From NCBI GenBank assembly GCA_946479285.1, contig CAMLFH010000019.1:11145-75144 (forward strand): a stretch of 64,000 nt of DNA. Direction: 5' to 3'. The translations under genes were made by a program, and so were the position numbers. Within the stretch, counting starts at the first letter, position 1. Each line of letters opens with the position of its first letter. Below are positions 49,865 to 58,628 of the stretch, piece by piece. Below the pieces are notes generated by a model. That model was not told the origin of the DNA, searched no databases, and saw nothing but the letters and a program-made list of their open reading frames with translations. The DNA comes from an uncultured Flavobacteriales bacterium (GTDB lineage Bacteria; Bacteroidota; Bacteroidia; Flavobacteriales; Crocinitomicaceae).

Positions 49865-51967
49865 ATGAAGAATTTTCTCCGATTACTCTCATTGTTTTCA
49901 TTTACTCCATTTATCGTGAATTCACAAAACCAGTCGCCCTTCCCCATAGCTAAAGAAGTTCCTAAAGAACTTGTTAAACACAATCATGTTCGGAACGATC
50001 CATATTTTTGGATGAATGAGCGCGATTCAAAGCCTGTACTGGATTATATAGCTGAAGAAAATAATTACTCGAAAGCTTTTTTTGATCAAAAAGAGAAATT
50101 GGTCAATACTTTTCTCAAGGAATTCGACAATCGAATTAACCCGGAAGAAACCAGTGCTCCGTTTGAAGTACAGGGGAAAACTTTTCAGTGGCGGCAAATC
50201 AAAGACCTGGATTACAGGCAGCTCATTTTGATCGAAGGCCAGAAAGAAACGGTATTCTTTGATGAGAACCTAATGGCGAAAGGTCATGAATATTATGCAT
50301 TGGGAGATTTCTCTATTTCGCCCAACAATGAATTGACGGCTTTTTCACAGGATAAGATCGGTCGAAGAAATTATAGTATCTCCTTCCGGGAAAACAAAAC
50401 CGGCAAAATCTTAAAAGAACAAATTCAGAACACAGACGGAAGTGTTTTGTGGGCAAACGACAATAAAACGCTTTTTTATGTCAAGAAAGACCCCACTACC
50501 CTGCGCGAATTTCAAATCTACAAACATGTTTTGGGGACCAGCGCTTCAAAAGACGAATTGGTTTTCGAAGAAAAAGACGAGCGATTCTATGTTTACCTGA
50601 CTAAAACCCTTGATAAAAAGTTTATACTTATTCACTTAGTCAGCAGCACCAGCTCTGAAACCTGGATGATCAATGCAGACAAACCGGCCGACAAAGCAAG
50701 CTGTTTCTTAAAGCGCGAAAAAGATCATTTATACGAAGTCAGCCACCACGAAAATGGTTTTTACATCGTCACCAATCAAAACAGTCCGAACCGAAAGCTG
50801 GTTTTCTCCAAATCTGTTCCTGCTTCCATTGAAAGTTGCGAAGTATTAATGGATCACAATCCGGAAGTTTATTTGGACGAAGTCGAAGTTTTTAAAAATT
50901 TCCTGGCTGTTCAGTCGCGAAAGATGGGACGGACCGAAATTTTTGTGGGAGATTTAAACGCTCGCAATTTCTCCACGATTTCCATGCCCGAAGAGGTTTA
51001 CGAACTAAATTTCAGTTTCAACGATAATTACGAATCGAAAGCAGTCCATTACCATTACACCTCATTCACTACTCCGGGTTCGATCTACAAATACAATGTT
51101 GACAGCAAAACTTCCGAATTATTCTTCCAAAAAACACTGATCGACAAGAACTTCAATCCTTCAAACTACGTTTCTAAAAGAATTTGGGCAATCGCAAATG
51201 ATGGTCAGAAAATCCCCATTTCCATTGTCTATAAAAAAGGAATAGACCTGAAGAAAGCTCCGCTCCTGCTCTATGGTTATGGAAGTTATGGTGTAACTAT
51301 TCCGGCAGCATTTTCGGCAACACGCTTAAGTTTGCTCGACAGAGGTTTTGTTTACGCCGTTGCTCACATCCGCGGTGGGAAATTCCTGGGCGAACATTGG
51401 TACCAGGATGGTAAATTGAATCAGAAACGAAATACTTTTACTGATTTCATCAATGCTGCCGAATGGATGGCTTTGAAAGGATATTGCGATCCCAATTCAA
51501 TCTATGCACAAGGTGGAAGCGCCGGCGGTTTATTGATGGGTGCTGTAACGAATATGGCTCCTTACGTTTTTAAAGGAGTAATTGCACAAGTTGCTTTTGT
51601 AGATGTAATTTCTACGATGCTGGATGAAAGCATTCCTTTAACAGTCGGCGAATACGAAGAATGGGGAAATCCGAATGAAGAAGATGCCTATTGGTATATG
51701 CTTAGCTATTCTCCTTACGACCATGTTCGGAAAATGGATTACCCGGCTATGCTGATCACAACCGGCTATCACGATTCACAGGTTCAATATTGGGAACCTT
51801 TGAAATGGGTGGCAAAATTGAGAAAATACAATACCGGAACTGCTCCGATCCTGTTTGATTGCACGATGAGTGCCGGACATGGCGGAGGTTCCGGAAGATC
51901 TACAGAAAGACTGGAGGTTGCAAAAGAATTCGCATTTTTGTGTTCCATACAAGGGATTAATGAGTAG
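49865..51967 (+). CDS. ptrB: Oligopeptidase B (prolyl oligopeptidase family S9A)
   Basis: The 700 residues have an N-terminal signal-like segment (MKNFLRLLSLFSFTPFIVNS), so it may be exported, unlike the usual cytosolic enzyme. A seven-bladed propeller region (about 60-420) is followed by an alpha/beta hydrolase domain with LLYGYGSYGVTIPAAFSATR and HIRGGKFLGEHWY. The triad is S552 (GGSAGG), D637 (GYHDSQ) and H672 (AGHGGGSGR). The family cuts peptides after basic residues. The -7 element ends 4 bp before the ATG. The downstream gene overlaps its 3' end by 8 bp. Confidence 0.92.
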   Translation: MKNFLRLLSLFSFTPFIVNSQNQSPFPIAKEVPKELVKHNHVRNDPYFWMNERDSKPVLDYIAEENNYSKAFFDQKEKLVNTFLKEFDNRINPEETSAPFEVQGKTFQWRQIKDLDYRQLILIEGQKETVFFDENLMAKGHEYYALGDFSISPNNELTAFSQDKIGRRNYSISFRENKTGKILKEQIQNTDGSVLWANDNKTLFYVKKDPTTLREFQIYKHVLGTSASKDELVFEEKDERFYVYLTKTLDKKFILIHLVSSTSSETWMINADKPADKASCFLKREKDHLYEVSHHENGFYIVTNQNSPNRKLVFSKSVPASIESCEVLMDHNPEVYLDEVEVFKNFLAVQSRKMGRTEIFVGDLNARNFSTISMPEEVYELNFSFNDNYESKAVHYHYTSFTTPGSIYKYNVDSKTSELFFQKTLIDKNFNPSNYVSKRIWAIANDGQKIPISIVYKKGIDLKKAPLLLYGYGSYGVTIPAAFSATRLSLLDRGFVYAVAHIRGGKFLGEHWYQDGKLNQKRNTFTDFINAAEWMALKGYCDPNSIYAQGGSAGGLLMGAVTNMAPYVFKGVIAQVAFVDVISTMLDESIPLTVGEYEEWGNPNEEDAYWYMLSYSPYDHVRKMDYPAMLITTGYHDSQVQYWEPLKWVAKLRKYNTGTAPILFDCTMSAGHGGGSGRSTERLEVAKEFAFLCSIQGINE

Positions 51968-52997
51968 AATAGGAATTCTCATAGTATTTTTAAGCTTATT
52001 CTCGTCAAGTGCTTTTTGCCAGGATGCAGATACGCTGCTGCCCTACCAAAAATACCGGAATCGACTAGTTTTGTATGCGGATTTTGGATGGAGTACTGCT
52101 CCCATGTCCATTTCCTATCCTTTCACTGAAGGGATCAAAAACGTAAAATTCAGAAACAACTTTAATCCTGTTCTGGGATTTGGTTTTTCCTACAAATGGA
52201 TGTCTTTGCGCTTTGGAATTACCTTACCGAATTCTGTTCGCTCCAAGAAGAAATTTGGGAAAACAAAATACATCGACTTTGGATTCGACTTTAGTTACAA
52301 GAACATGTATTTTGATGTTGACTGGCATTTGTACCAGGGATATGCCATGAAACATGCAGATCGGTGGAACGATACCATTCCTCCGAACGACCCAAACCTC
52401 ATTCGCGGAGACATCAATGCAGCCAGTTTTTCTATTAACGCCTGGCAATTCTTTAAAAACGAATTTAAAATGGCTGCTTTTAAAGGGAAAACGGCTTCTT
52501 ACCACCGTGACGTTAGAACATTCTATTTGAAATACACCACAAACTACCACGGCATTTCTTCCAATCAGCCCATTATTCCTATCGAATTGCAGGATTCTAC
52601 TGAAAGCAAAACTTCATCAAGTGTCATTGCGGCTTTTGATGTGGGAGTTGTTCCCGGCTATGCTTATGTGCGCAGATGGCGCATGTTCCAGCTTGGAATC
52701 ATGGGTGGATTAGGATTAGTCATTCAATCCAAGCTTTATACTTTCGACGGCACAACCCGCAGTTTCCTGGGACTCGCACCACGTGTGGATTTCAAAATCG
52801 TTGGCGGAATCAACAAGCCGAAATACTTCATCATGTTTGTTAGCGACTTCGACAATAAATCCATTGCTTTCAATGATTTCAGCTACAAACAGACTTATTA
52901 CAACCTTCGTATTGTTGGTGGAGTTCGTTTGAATGTGAGTAAGAAAAAAGAAGCGCGGGAAGCAGCTGAGAAAAGAGTGAAAGAAACTACTAAATAA
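51960..52997 (+). CDS. DUF4421-like outer-membrane barrel protein
   Basis: The 345 residues start at the ATG at 51960, which overlaps the oligopeptidase stop by 8 bp; longer readings from 51870 are rejected for lack of homology and because they would lie within the peptidase gene. The signal peptide is MSRIGILIVFLSLFSSSAFC. The body is rich in aromatic beta strands (YADFGWSTAPMSISYPFTEG, FGFSYKWMSLRFGITLPN, FDFSYKNMYFDVDWHLYQGY), as in DUF4421-type barrels of Bacteroidota. The C-terminus is a charged helix (KKKEAREAAEKRVKETTK), unusual for a barrel. Function unknown. Translation is probably coupled to the peptidase. Confidence 0.78.
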   Translation: MSRIGILIVFLSLFSSSAFCQDADTLLPYQKYRNRLVLYADFGWSTAPMSISYPFTEGIKNVKFRNNFNPVLGFGFSYKWMSLRFGITLPNSVRSKKKFGKTKYIDFGFDFSYKNMYFDVDWHLYQGYAMKHADRWNDTIPPNDPNLIRGDINAASFSINAWQFFKNEFKMAAFKGKTASYHRDVRTFYLKYTTNYHGISSNQPIIPIELQDSTESKTSSSVIAAFDVGVVPGYAYVRRWRMFQLGIMGGLGLVIQSKLYTFDGTTRSFLGLAPRVDFKIVGGINKPKYFIMFVSDFDNKSIAFNDFSYKQTYYNLRIVGGVRLNVSKKKEAREAAEKRVKETTK

Positions 52998-53081
52998 CAT
53001 CTGAATTTACGAATCAAATACACCCTTCCAACCAATCACCCTAAACGCAAATTTGCTAATTGACCAATTCGCCAATTCGCT

Positions 53082-53131
53082 AAATGGCGAACTGTTTTCG
53101 AGCTTAGGATTAAATAATCCGGCCTAAGATA
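53082..53131. repeat. Small inverted repeats in the convergent gap
   Basis: Between the convergent genes ending at 52997 and 53167, TTCGCCA and TGGCGAA, then CTTAGG and CCTAAG, form short hairpins. No T tract is obvious. The gap shows nothing else. Confidence 0.35.
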
Positions 53132-53166
53132 CAGATTTCCAGTGTTATTAAAACAGAAGGTTCGAA

Positions 53167-53619
53167 TTATTGATTCGCTAACCCGGAAGCAGGAATCTTC
53201 CAGGATTTTTTCCATTCTCCTACCGACATCACCATGTTGTTATAAACTTTCGCTTCCGGATTCAACTGATCTAATTCTGAATAAGAAGTAAAGAATTCTT
53301 CCTGTCCGTTATCTACCAACATTTTCAGGCGATTGAAGAAGGAAACTCCCAATTCTTTCTCTAACTGTTTGATAAATCGAACAGAACTATCGATGGAACA
53401 ACCGGAAGCATTTGCCTGGTCTTCATGGACTACTAAAATCAAATGATAATCACCCAAAACTGCGCCGTAAGCATTCAGCTTTGCACCGTGAGCCGCCCAA
53501 TCAGTTAAGAATGGCGGCAAAATCTCTTCGATCCACGCTTTTTCTGTTGCCGTTAACTTGCGGTCGGATTGGTAGCTCCACAAACGGGCATCATCCGGAA
53601 GTTGTTCAAAAGGAATCAT
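53167..53619 (-). CDS. Conserved protein of the Fe-S gene cluster, unknown function
   Basis: The 150-residue soluble protein (MIPFEQLPDDARLWSYQSDR, then LNAYGAVLGDYHLILVVHED) contains no ATP-binding motif, although homologues are sometimes labelled as ABC-transporter ATPases. It overlaps the Fe-S protein gene by 4 bp and always seems to belong to this set in Bacteroidota, from my memory of the neighbourhood. The function is not known to me. Confidence 0.7.
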   Translation of the reverse strand: MIPFEQLPDDARLWSYQSDRKLTATEKAWIEEILPPFLTDWAAHGAKLNAYGAVLGDYHLILVVHEDQANASGCSIDSSVRFIKQLEKELGVSFFNRLKMLVDNGQEEFFTSYSELDQLNPEAKVYNNMVMSVGEWKKSWKIPASGLANQ

Positions 53620-54407
53620 AATTCAGCTGCGTTTGCAATCAGTTCTGCCACGTCCAATACCTGGATCTCATGTTCCTTGTTGAAGTTCTTCACTCCATCC
53701 GTCATCATCGTATTACAGAAAGGACAACCGGTTGCAATGATAGTAGCCTGAGTTTCCAAAGCGTCTTCCGTGCGTTCAACGTTTACTTCCTTATTTCCTT
53801 TTTCAGCTTCCTTGAACATTTGTGCACCACCGGCGCCACAGCACAAACCATTGGTTTTGCAGCGCTTCATTTCTACCAGTTCCGCATCCAGTTTTTCGAT
53901 CAGTTCTCTTGGAGCCTCATAGATATCGTTCCCTCTTCCTAAATAACAAGGATCGTGGAATGTAATTTTCTTTCCTTTGAACATACCACCACCTTTCAAA
54001 GACAATTTTCCGGAGTTAATTAATTCCTGGATCAATTGTGTATGGTGAATGACTTCGTATTTCCCACCCAATTCAGGGTATTCGTTCTTTAATGTGTTGA
54101 AACAATGCGGACAGGCAGTCACGATTTTCTTCACTTCGTAACCATCCAGCACCTGGATATTCATCATGGCCTGCATTTGGAACGTAAATTCATTCCCTGC
54201 ACGTTTCGCCGGATCCCCGGTACAGGATTCTTCTGCTCCTAAAACGGCAAAATTCACTTTACACTCGTTCAAAATACGAACCAATGCTTTGGTGATCTTT
54301 TTAGCCCTGTCATCAAAACTACCCGAACAACCCACCCAAAACAAAATGTCCGGGGTTTGTCCCTGTGCCATCATTTCGGCCATTGTTGGTACATGCAGTG
54401 TATTCAT
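53616..54407 (-). CDS. Cysteine-rich (CCG domain) Fe-S-binding oxidoreductase subunit
   Basis: The 263 residues carry two CCG-type motifs, related to heterodisulfide reductase subunit B: FWVGCSGSFDDRAKKITKAL (near 23-42) and NGLCCGAGGAQMFKEAEKGN (near 189-208), together with GCPFCNTMMTDGV and KIVTACPHCFNTLKNEYPEL. These residues bind an iron-sulfur cluster that may pass electrons to or from a partner. The membrane-bound 4Fe-4S protein two genes upstream is the likely partner, as they occur together in many Bacteroidota. The substrate or reductant is not known. Confidence 0.88.
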   Translation of the reverse strand: MNTLHVPTMAEMMAQGQTPDILFWVGCSGSFDDRAKKITKALVRILNECKVNFAVLGAEESCTGDPAKRAGNEFTFQMQAMMNIQVLDGYEVKKIVTACPHCFNTLKNEYPELGGKYEVIHHTQLIQELINSGKLSLKGGGMFKGKKITFHDPCYLGRGNDIYEAPRELIEKLDAELVEMKRCKTNGLCCGAGGAQMFKEAEKGNKEVNVERTEDALETQATIIATGCPFCNTMMTDGVKNFNKEHEIQVLDVAELIANAAEL

Positions 54408-54421
54408 ACTAATTCTTTAAT

Positions 54422-54754
54422 TCAATTACAGACACTAATTTCGTGTGCTAAAATTTTTTCGCTGGTGTGTTTCTTGTCGTTTTGAATAGAAACACTCAGC
54501 TTCACCTTACCATGCGAGGAACCGGTTGTGCCTTTATAGATGTACGATTGTTCAGTGCCAGTTAATGCAATTCCGTTCCCGGTAAGTTTATAATACTCAT
54601 CCGTTGGAAGTTCCCCCGGCGATAAAATACGAATGGTATATGTTTTATTTTTTTTTAGACAAAGCGGAAAACCATCAATTTCCAAATAAACGGAATTCGT
54701 TGGTCGAACCGACAACAAAAGAAATGCAACAAAACCAAGCGCCAAAGTCTTCAT
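54422..54754 (-). CDS. Small exported protein of unknown function between the Fe-S genes
   Basis: The 110-residue product has an N-terminal signal-like segment (MKTLALGFVAFLLLSVRP) and two cysteines in the mature part: FPLCLKK and, at the very end, ISVCN. It shows no domain that I recognise. It sits between the two Fe-S protein genes, a place that usually has no gene, with gaps of 14 and 48 bp. It may be a local insertion. The ending cysteine could form a disulfide or bind a cofactor, but nothing supports this directly. Confidence 0.6.
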   Translation of the reverse strand: MKTLALGFVAFLLLSVRPTNSVYLEIDGFPLCLKKNKTYTIRILSPGELPTDEYYKLTGNGIALTGTEQSYIYKGTTGSSHGKVKLSVSIQNDKKHTSEKILAHEISVCN

Positions 54755-54802
54755 CTACAATCAATCTTTTACTTTTCAAAAATCTGAAAACCGAATTACA
54801 AA

Positions 54803-56134
54803 TTAATCCTCATGAATCCAATTTCCTCTGTCTGCCGGAGAAAACTGCCACGGAGCTCCGTTATTCTCAATGTTTGTCAACATTCCTGTTAACTCTGTTG
54901 GCATTTTGGATTCTTCCATCACCAAATACCTTCTAAGATCCACAATAATTCCAAGCGGATCAATATTTACCGGGCAAGCCTCCACACAAGCGTTGCAGGA
55001 AGTACAAGCCCAAACTTCTTCTTCAGTGATGTAATCAAACATCAGGGATTTCCCGTCTTCGTAGTCTTTACCGTTCTTGCGTTTTCCATCGGCATATTCC
55101 ACCATGCGGTCGCGAGTATCCATCATGATCTTACGAGGCGACAATTTCTTACCCGTAATATTAGCCGGACAGGATGCAGTACAACGTCCGCATTCCGTGC
55201 AGGTATAAGCATCCATGAGGTTCTTCCATGTCAAATCATTGACATCTTTTGCACCAAAACGTTGTGGGGCTCCTTCAGCAGCAACTGGTGCAGCATATGG
55301 ATCTGCCGTCGGATCAAGCATTAATTTCACCTCTGCAGTAACCGCTTCCATATTCGTAAACTTCCCTTTTTTCTCCAGGTTGGAATACCAGGTATTTGGA
55401 AATGCCAATAAAATGTGGAAATGTTTGGAATACGGAAGGTAATTCAGGAATGCCAAAACCATGAACCAGTGTCCCCACCAACCAATTCTTTCCAAAACAA
55501 GTAATGTTTCCGTGCTCATTCCGCCAAAAATATGCGGACCAACCCACGAAGAAATAGCAAAACCAAAAGAACCTGCTTCATGCGCAGCATGCGAATCTCC
55601 GCGAAGATACAATGCTTCGTCTGCCCCATTCATGGTGAAGATGCAGAAAACAAGGATCAACTCCATACACAGGATCAAATTCGCATCAAATGTGGGGAAA
55701 CCTTTCATTTCCGGTTTCTGGAAACGAGGAAGTTTTAAGATGTTTCTTCGTGAAAGAAAAGCAATGGTTGCAATCAATGCAGCAACGGAAAGTACTTCGA
55801 TGATGGAAATAGCCAATGTATACAATCCGCCCAAAGAAGACATGAATGCACGATGAGAACCTGTGATTCCATCATATACAATCTCGATCAATTCAACTTG
55901 AGTAATGACAAAGGCAAGGTAAATTCCCAAATGCAGAATTGCAGGAATCGGTCTTTTGAACATTTTTTTCTGTCCCAAAGCCACTAAAGCCATGGTCGCC
56001 CAACGTTCACCCGGTTTGTCTTTCCGATTAACATCCCGTCCCAGCAAAATATTGGAGCGAATTTTCAGGATATTCCATCCGAACCATCCGAATCCGCCAA
56101 CCAGCAAAACACTAAAAATAATCGCAGCAATCAT
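54803..56134 (-). CDS. Membrane 4Fe-4S dicluster electron-transfer protein
   Basis: The 443 residues have about five to six membrane helices in the N-terminal 260 residues, like the NarI/HdrE-type fold, and then a ferredoxin-like part with CTECGRCTASCPAN (near 304-317) and CTSCNACVEACPVN (near 371-384). It probably moves electrons between quinone and the CCG protein. The middle holds FGAKDVNDLTWKNLMDAYTC. The combination with MCE and amidase genes is known in Bacteroidota, but the biochemical meaning is unclear. It begins 9 bp after the MCE gene stop. Confidence 0.87.
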   Translation of the reverse strand: MIAAIIFSVLLVGGFGWFGWNILKIRSNILLGRDVNRKDKPGERWATMALVALGQKKMFKRPIPAILHLGIYLAFVITQVELIEIVYDGITGSHRAFMSSLGGLYTLAISIIEVLSVAALIATIAFLSRRNILKLPRFQKPEMKGFPTFDANLILCMELILVFCIFTMNGADEALYLRGDSHAAHEAGSFGFAISSWVGPHIFGGMSTETLLVLERIGWWGHWFMVLAFLNYLPYSKHFHILLAFPNTWYSNLEKKGKFTNMEAVTAEVKLMLDPTADPYAAPVAAEGAPQRFGAKDVNDLTWKNLMDAYTCTECGRCTASCPANITGKKLSPRKIMMDTRDRMVEYADGKRKNGKDYEDGKSLMFDYITEEEVWACTSCNACVEACPVNIDPLGIIVDLRRYLVMEESKMPTELTGMLTNIENNGAPWQFSPADRGNWIHED

Positions 56135-56143
56135 AAATTGTTC

Positions 56144-57181
56144 TTAATCAGGGATTGAATCTAACAAGTTACGTAATTTTTTCTCATCACCCGTGGTAAG
56201 CGGAACTCCTTTTGTTTTCGCTCCCAGCACAGAGAAATGAATATATCTCTCCGGATGTTTTTCTAAATCCTGAACCAGGTTTTGAATATTCTTATTGGTT
56301 TGAACCAGTTCATTGTACAATTTCTCGTCTTTCAGGAGTTTACCCAGCGTTCCGTTCCCGGATTCAATTTGGGTGAAGGTCGCATTCAGTTTTTCAATCG
56401 TGGCATTGGCATTCGTGATCACTTTCTTAAAATCAGCAGTTACCAAATCATCCGATACTTTTTCAAAATTCCCAAGGATCTTAGAAATCTTATCGTTGGA
56501 AGCCTTTAGGTTTGTAGTGATTGATTCGACATTGTTCATAATGCGGCTCAACTTCACTTTTTCAGTAGCAACCAAACCTTCAACATCGTTTGCAATGTTT
56601 CCGAATTTCTTAAATGTATATTTCAATTCCACCAATGATTCACGGATTTCTGAAGTAGCTGTTGTATCCCAGAACCCTTTCAGGGAAGTAATGGTTTTAT
56701 CGACATTCACTACCAGGGCAGAAACTTTTTGAAGAACCGGATTGGCGTATGATTTCAATTGTCCGAACATATCCAGCTGCACATGGCCCTGAATACGGTC
56801 TTTTTCGGTGTAATATCCTTTGGAAAGATCATCCCCCATAAATACAAGCAATCCTTTATTCAACAAATCCACAGAACCTGTCTCAATAACGGAAGATTTT
56901 GGAATTCTCAAATCATCATCCTGGATGGTGAACACCATCTTTACTTTTGAAGTGGAATCTCCTCCCGGATTGTAGTCAACTGAAATGACCTTTCCTACAA
57001 TAACTCCATTTACATAAACGGAAGTTGATGCAGTTAATCCACCGGCATTGGGAAAATAAGCAGTGTATTGAGAGTCTCCTCCGAAAAAAGAATAACCTTT
57101 CAAAAAATTAATCCCTGTGACAAGCAAGCCGATTGCAGCAATTGCAATGAGGCCAGCTTTTACTTCTTTTTTGATCTTCAA
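56144..57181 (-). CDS. MCE/MlaD-family lipid-transport protein
   Basis: The 345 residues begin with a basic anchor (MKIKKEVKAGLIAIAAIGLL), followed by an MlaD domain (about 35-115, YFPNAGGLTASTSVYVNGVI, then GKVISVDYNPG). The C-terminal 200 residues are a long helical region (ASNDKISKILGNFEKVSDDL and onward). Proteins of this family bind phospholipid in the periplasm and link the inner and outer membranes. No MlaEF permease or ATPase gene is adjacent, so it must use a partner elsewhere. The gene is 6 bp from the amidase gene, hinting at joint expression. Confidence 0.9.
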   Translation of the reverse strand: MKIKKEVKAGLIAIAAIGLLVTGINFLKGYSFFGGDSQYTAYFPNAGGLTASTSVYVNGVIVGKVISVDYNPGGDSTSKVKMVFTIQDDDLRIPKSSVIETGSVDLLNKGLLVFMGDDLSKGYYTEKDRIQGHVQLDMFGQLKSYANPVLQKVSALVVNVDKTITSLKGFWDTTATSEIRESLVELKYTFKKFGNIANDVEGLVATEKVKLSRIMNNVESITTNLKASNDKISKILGNFEKVSDDLVTADFKKVITNANATIEKLNATFTQIESGNGTLGKLLKDEKLYNELVQTNKNIQNLVQDLEKHPERYIHFSVLGAKTKGVPLTTGDEKKLRNLLDSIPD

Positions 57182-57187
57182 AACTTT

Positions 57188-58324
57188 CTATTTTTCTGCT
57201 AATTTAATCCCTTTTTCCAAACTAATGCGCTCTCCATTTTGAAAAGCTACTACAAAAGCATTCGGAAATTCTTTTTGTCGGAGTTCGTTCTTATACGTAT
57301 TGGCACCGTTGAAATCTCCAATAAATTCACCAATTGTATATTTATAAAGTTTATCCTGCTGGTATTCAAACACTTCGTGTTTCTTAAAACGACTTGAAGT
57401 AGTTGGTATTTTCGTTTCTGAAGTCTCAATCTGAATGCGGAAAACAACCTTATCTTTCAACTCCTTTTTTTCAAGAGGAGTTGCATCCGGTACCTCATGT
57501 GGAGCTCTTGTTTTATAATCGACTCCTTCCAATTCTGCTTTGTATTTCTCAAAAGCGGTAAACATTGCTCCGGCCATTTTGTTCTGCCCTTCGGTATCTG
57601 CCAAAAACTTCTCTTCATCTTTGTTCGTTAAGAATCCGGTTTCGATCAATACACTCGGCATGGTCGTTTTATAAAGCACCAGGAATCCAGCCTGCTTCAC
57701 TCCGCGGTTATAGCGTCCAATAGATTTAAATTCGTCCTGTAATTTGTCGGCAAAAATGATAGATTGATCCAGGAAAACCGATAATTGCAGCTGACGTGCA
57801 ATAATTGCATCCGGCGACAAGTCAAAATCCTTGTATTTCTCTCCTTTGTCTGCTTCTAGGTAAATGGTACTGTTTTCACGATCCGCAATCTTTGCCTGTG
57901 CATCCGTTTTATGCAATCCAAGTACATAAGTTTCTGTTCCATAAGCTGTTGGTGAAGCTGAATTGGCATGAATACAGATAAACAGGTCGGCATTTGCCTT
58001 GTTGGCAATCTTAGCACGATCGTCCAATTCCACAAACACATCTTTATCTCGTGTAAAAACGACTTTAATTTCCGGGTAACCTTCTTTGATCTTGCGGCCC
58101 AATTCCAAAGCCATTGACAGGCAAACGTTTTTTTCGTGGGCAGACGAACCATGACAGCCGGGATCTTTTCCTCCATGCCCCGCATCAATGACAATGGTTT
58201 TAATGGTTCCTGGTTGTTTACCGGGAATGGGGCGTTCTTTTCCCCGGAAGCCTAAAAGCATGACAAATGGAAGAACAACTGCCATCCATTTCATTCTTTT
58301 TAAACTGTTTTTTAATTGGTTCAT
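57188..58324 (-). CDS. N-acetylmuramoyl-L-alanine amidase (AmiC-type, amidase_3)
   Basis: The 378 residues count from the ATG at 58324; an earlier start at 58408 adds a non-homologous stretch. After the signal/anchor (MNQLKNSLKRMKWMAVVLPF) comes the amidase_3 domain with the zinc ligands H in IDAGHGGKDPG, E in HEKNVCLSMA and H in FICIHANSAS, and the catalytic E in VLIETGFLTNKDEE. The C-terminal part (about 265-378), with VFRIQIETSETKIPTTSSRF, is a SPOR-like module that may bind peptidoglycan. It cleaves septal peptidoglycan. The cluster continues with the MCE and Fe-S genes. Confidence 0.92.
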   Translation of the reverse strand: MNQLKNSLKRMKWMAVVLPFVMLLGFRGKERPIPGKQPGTIKTIVIDAGHGGKDPGCHGSSAHEKNVCLSMALELGRKIKEGYPEIKVVFTRDKDVFVELDDRAKIANKANADLFICIHANSASPTAYGTETYVLGLHKTDAQAKIADRENSTIYLEADKGEKYKDFDLSPDAIIARQLQLSVFLDQSIIFADKLQDEFKSIGRYNRGVKQAGFLVLYKTTMPSVLIETGFLTNKDEEKFLADTEGQNKMAGAMFTAFEKYKAELEGVDYKTRAPHEVPDATPLEKKELKDKVVFRIQIETSETKIPTTSSRFKKHEVFEYQQDKLYKYTIGEFIGDFNGANTYKNELRQKEFPNAFVVAFQNGERISLEKGIKLAEK

Positions 58325-58628
58325 AATACGGTATATCGATTCCGGAATAAAAATACTGTCCTTTCCCAAGCAATCTTCAGACCAAACCGGAAACTTATCT
58401 ATAATCAACTGTTGAAAAAACCGTTACATCCCATCAAACACCATTTCTGGCTCGGCTTTTGTAAATAAGCATTCTTTTTAAATCGTTAAGTTGCATATTA
58501 TCCCGTTTTTAAAACATTCAAACGACCGGATTTTCGTAGCTTTGCGCCGTCGCTGAAGCTTTTAGCCTTCGCAAAGCCGCTTTGGCATGGCAAGGTTAGC
58601 ACAAGCGTTGTAACCGTTAATACAAGCA
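58325..58628. other. 304-bp gap between divergent amidase and lptD genes
   Basis: AT-rich in the first part. An exact -7 element, TAGCTTTG (58537-58544, plus strand), lies about 85 bp before the lptD start; no TTG is visible. From about 58548 to 58630 the sequence turns more GC-rich (CGTCGCTGAAGCTTTTAGCC) and contains AAGCGTTGTAACCGTT-like segments seen again near 4551 and 48812. No ORF of note is seen. Confidence 0.4.

Noticed and set aside
49797..49901. Longer start of the methyltransferase
   Set aside because: It would overlap the divergent oligopeptidase gene and both promoters; the ATG at 49796 fits the fold.
53167..53619. ABC-transporter ATPase label for the 150-residue protein
   Set aside because: No Walker A, Walker B or signature motif is present.
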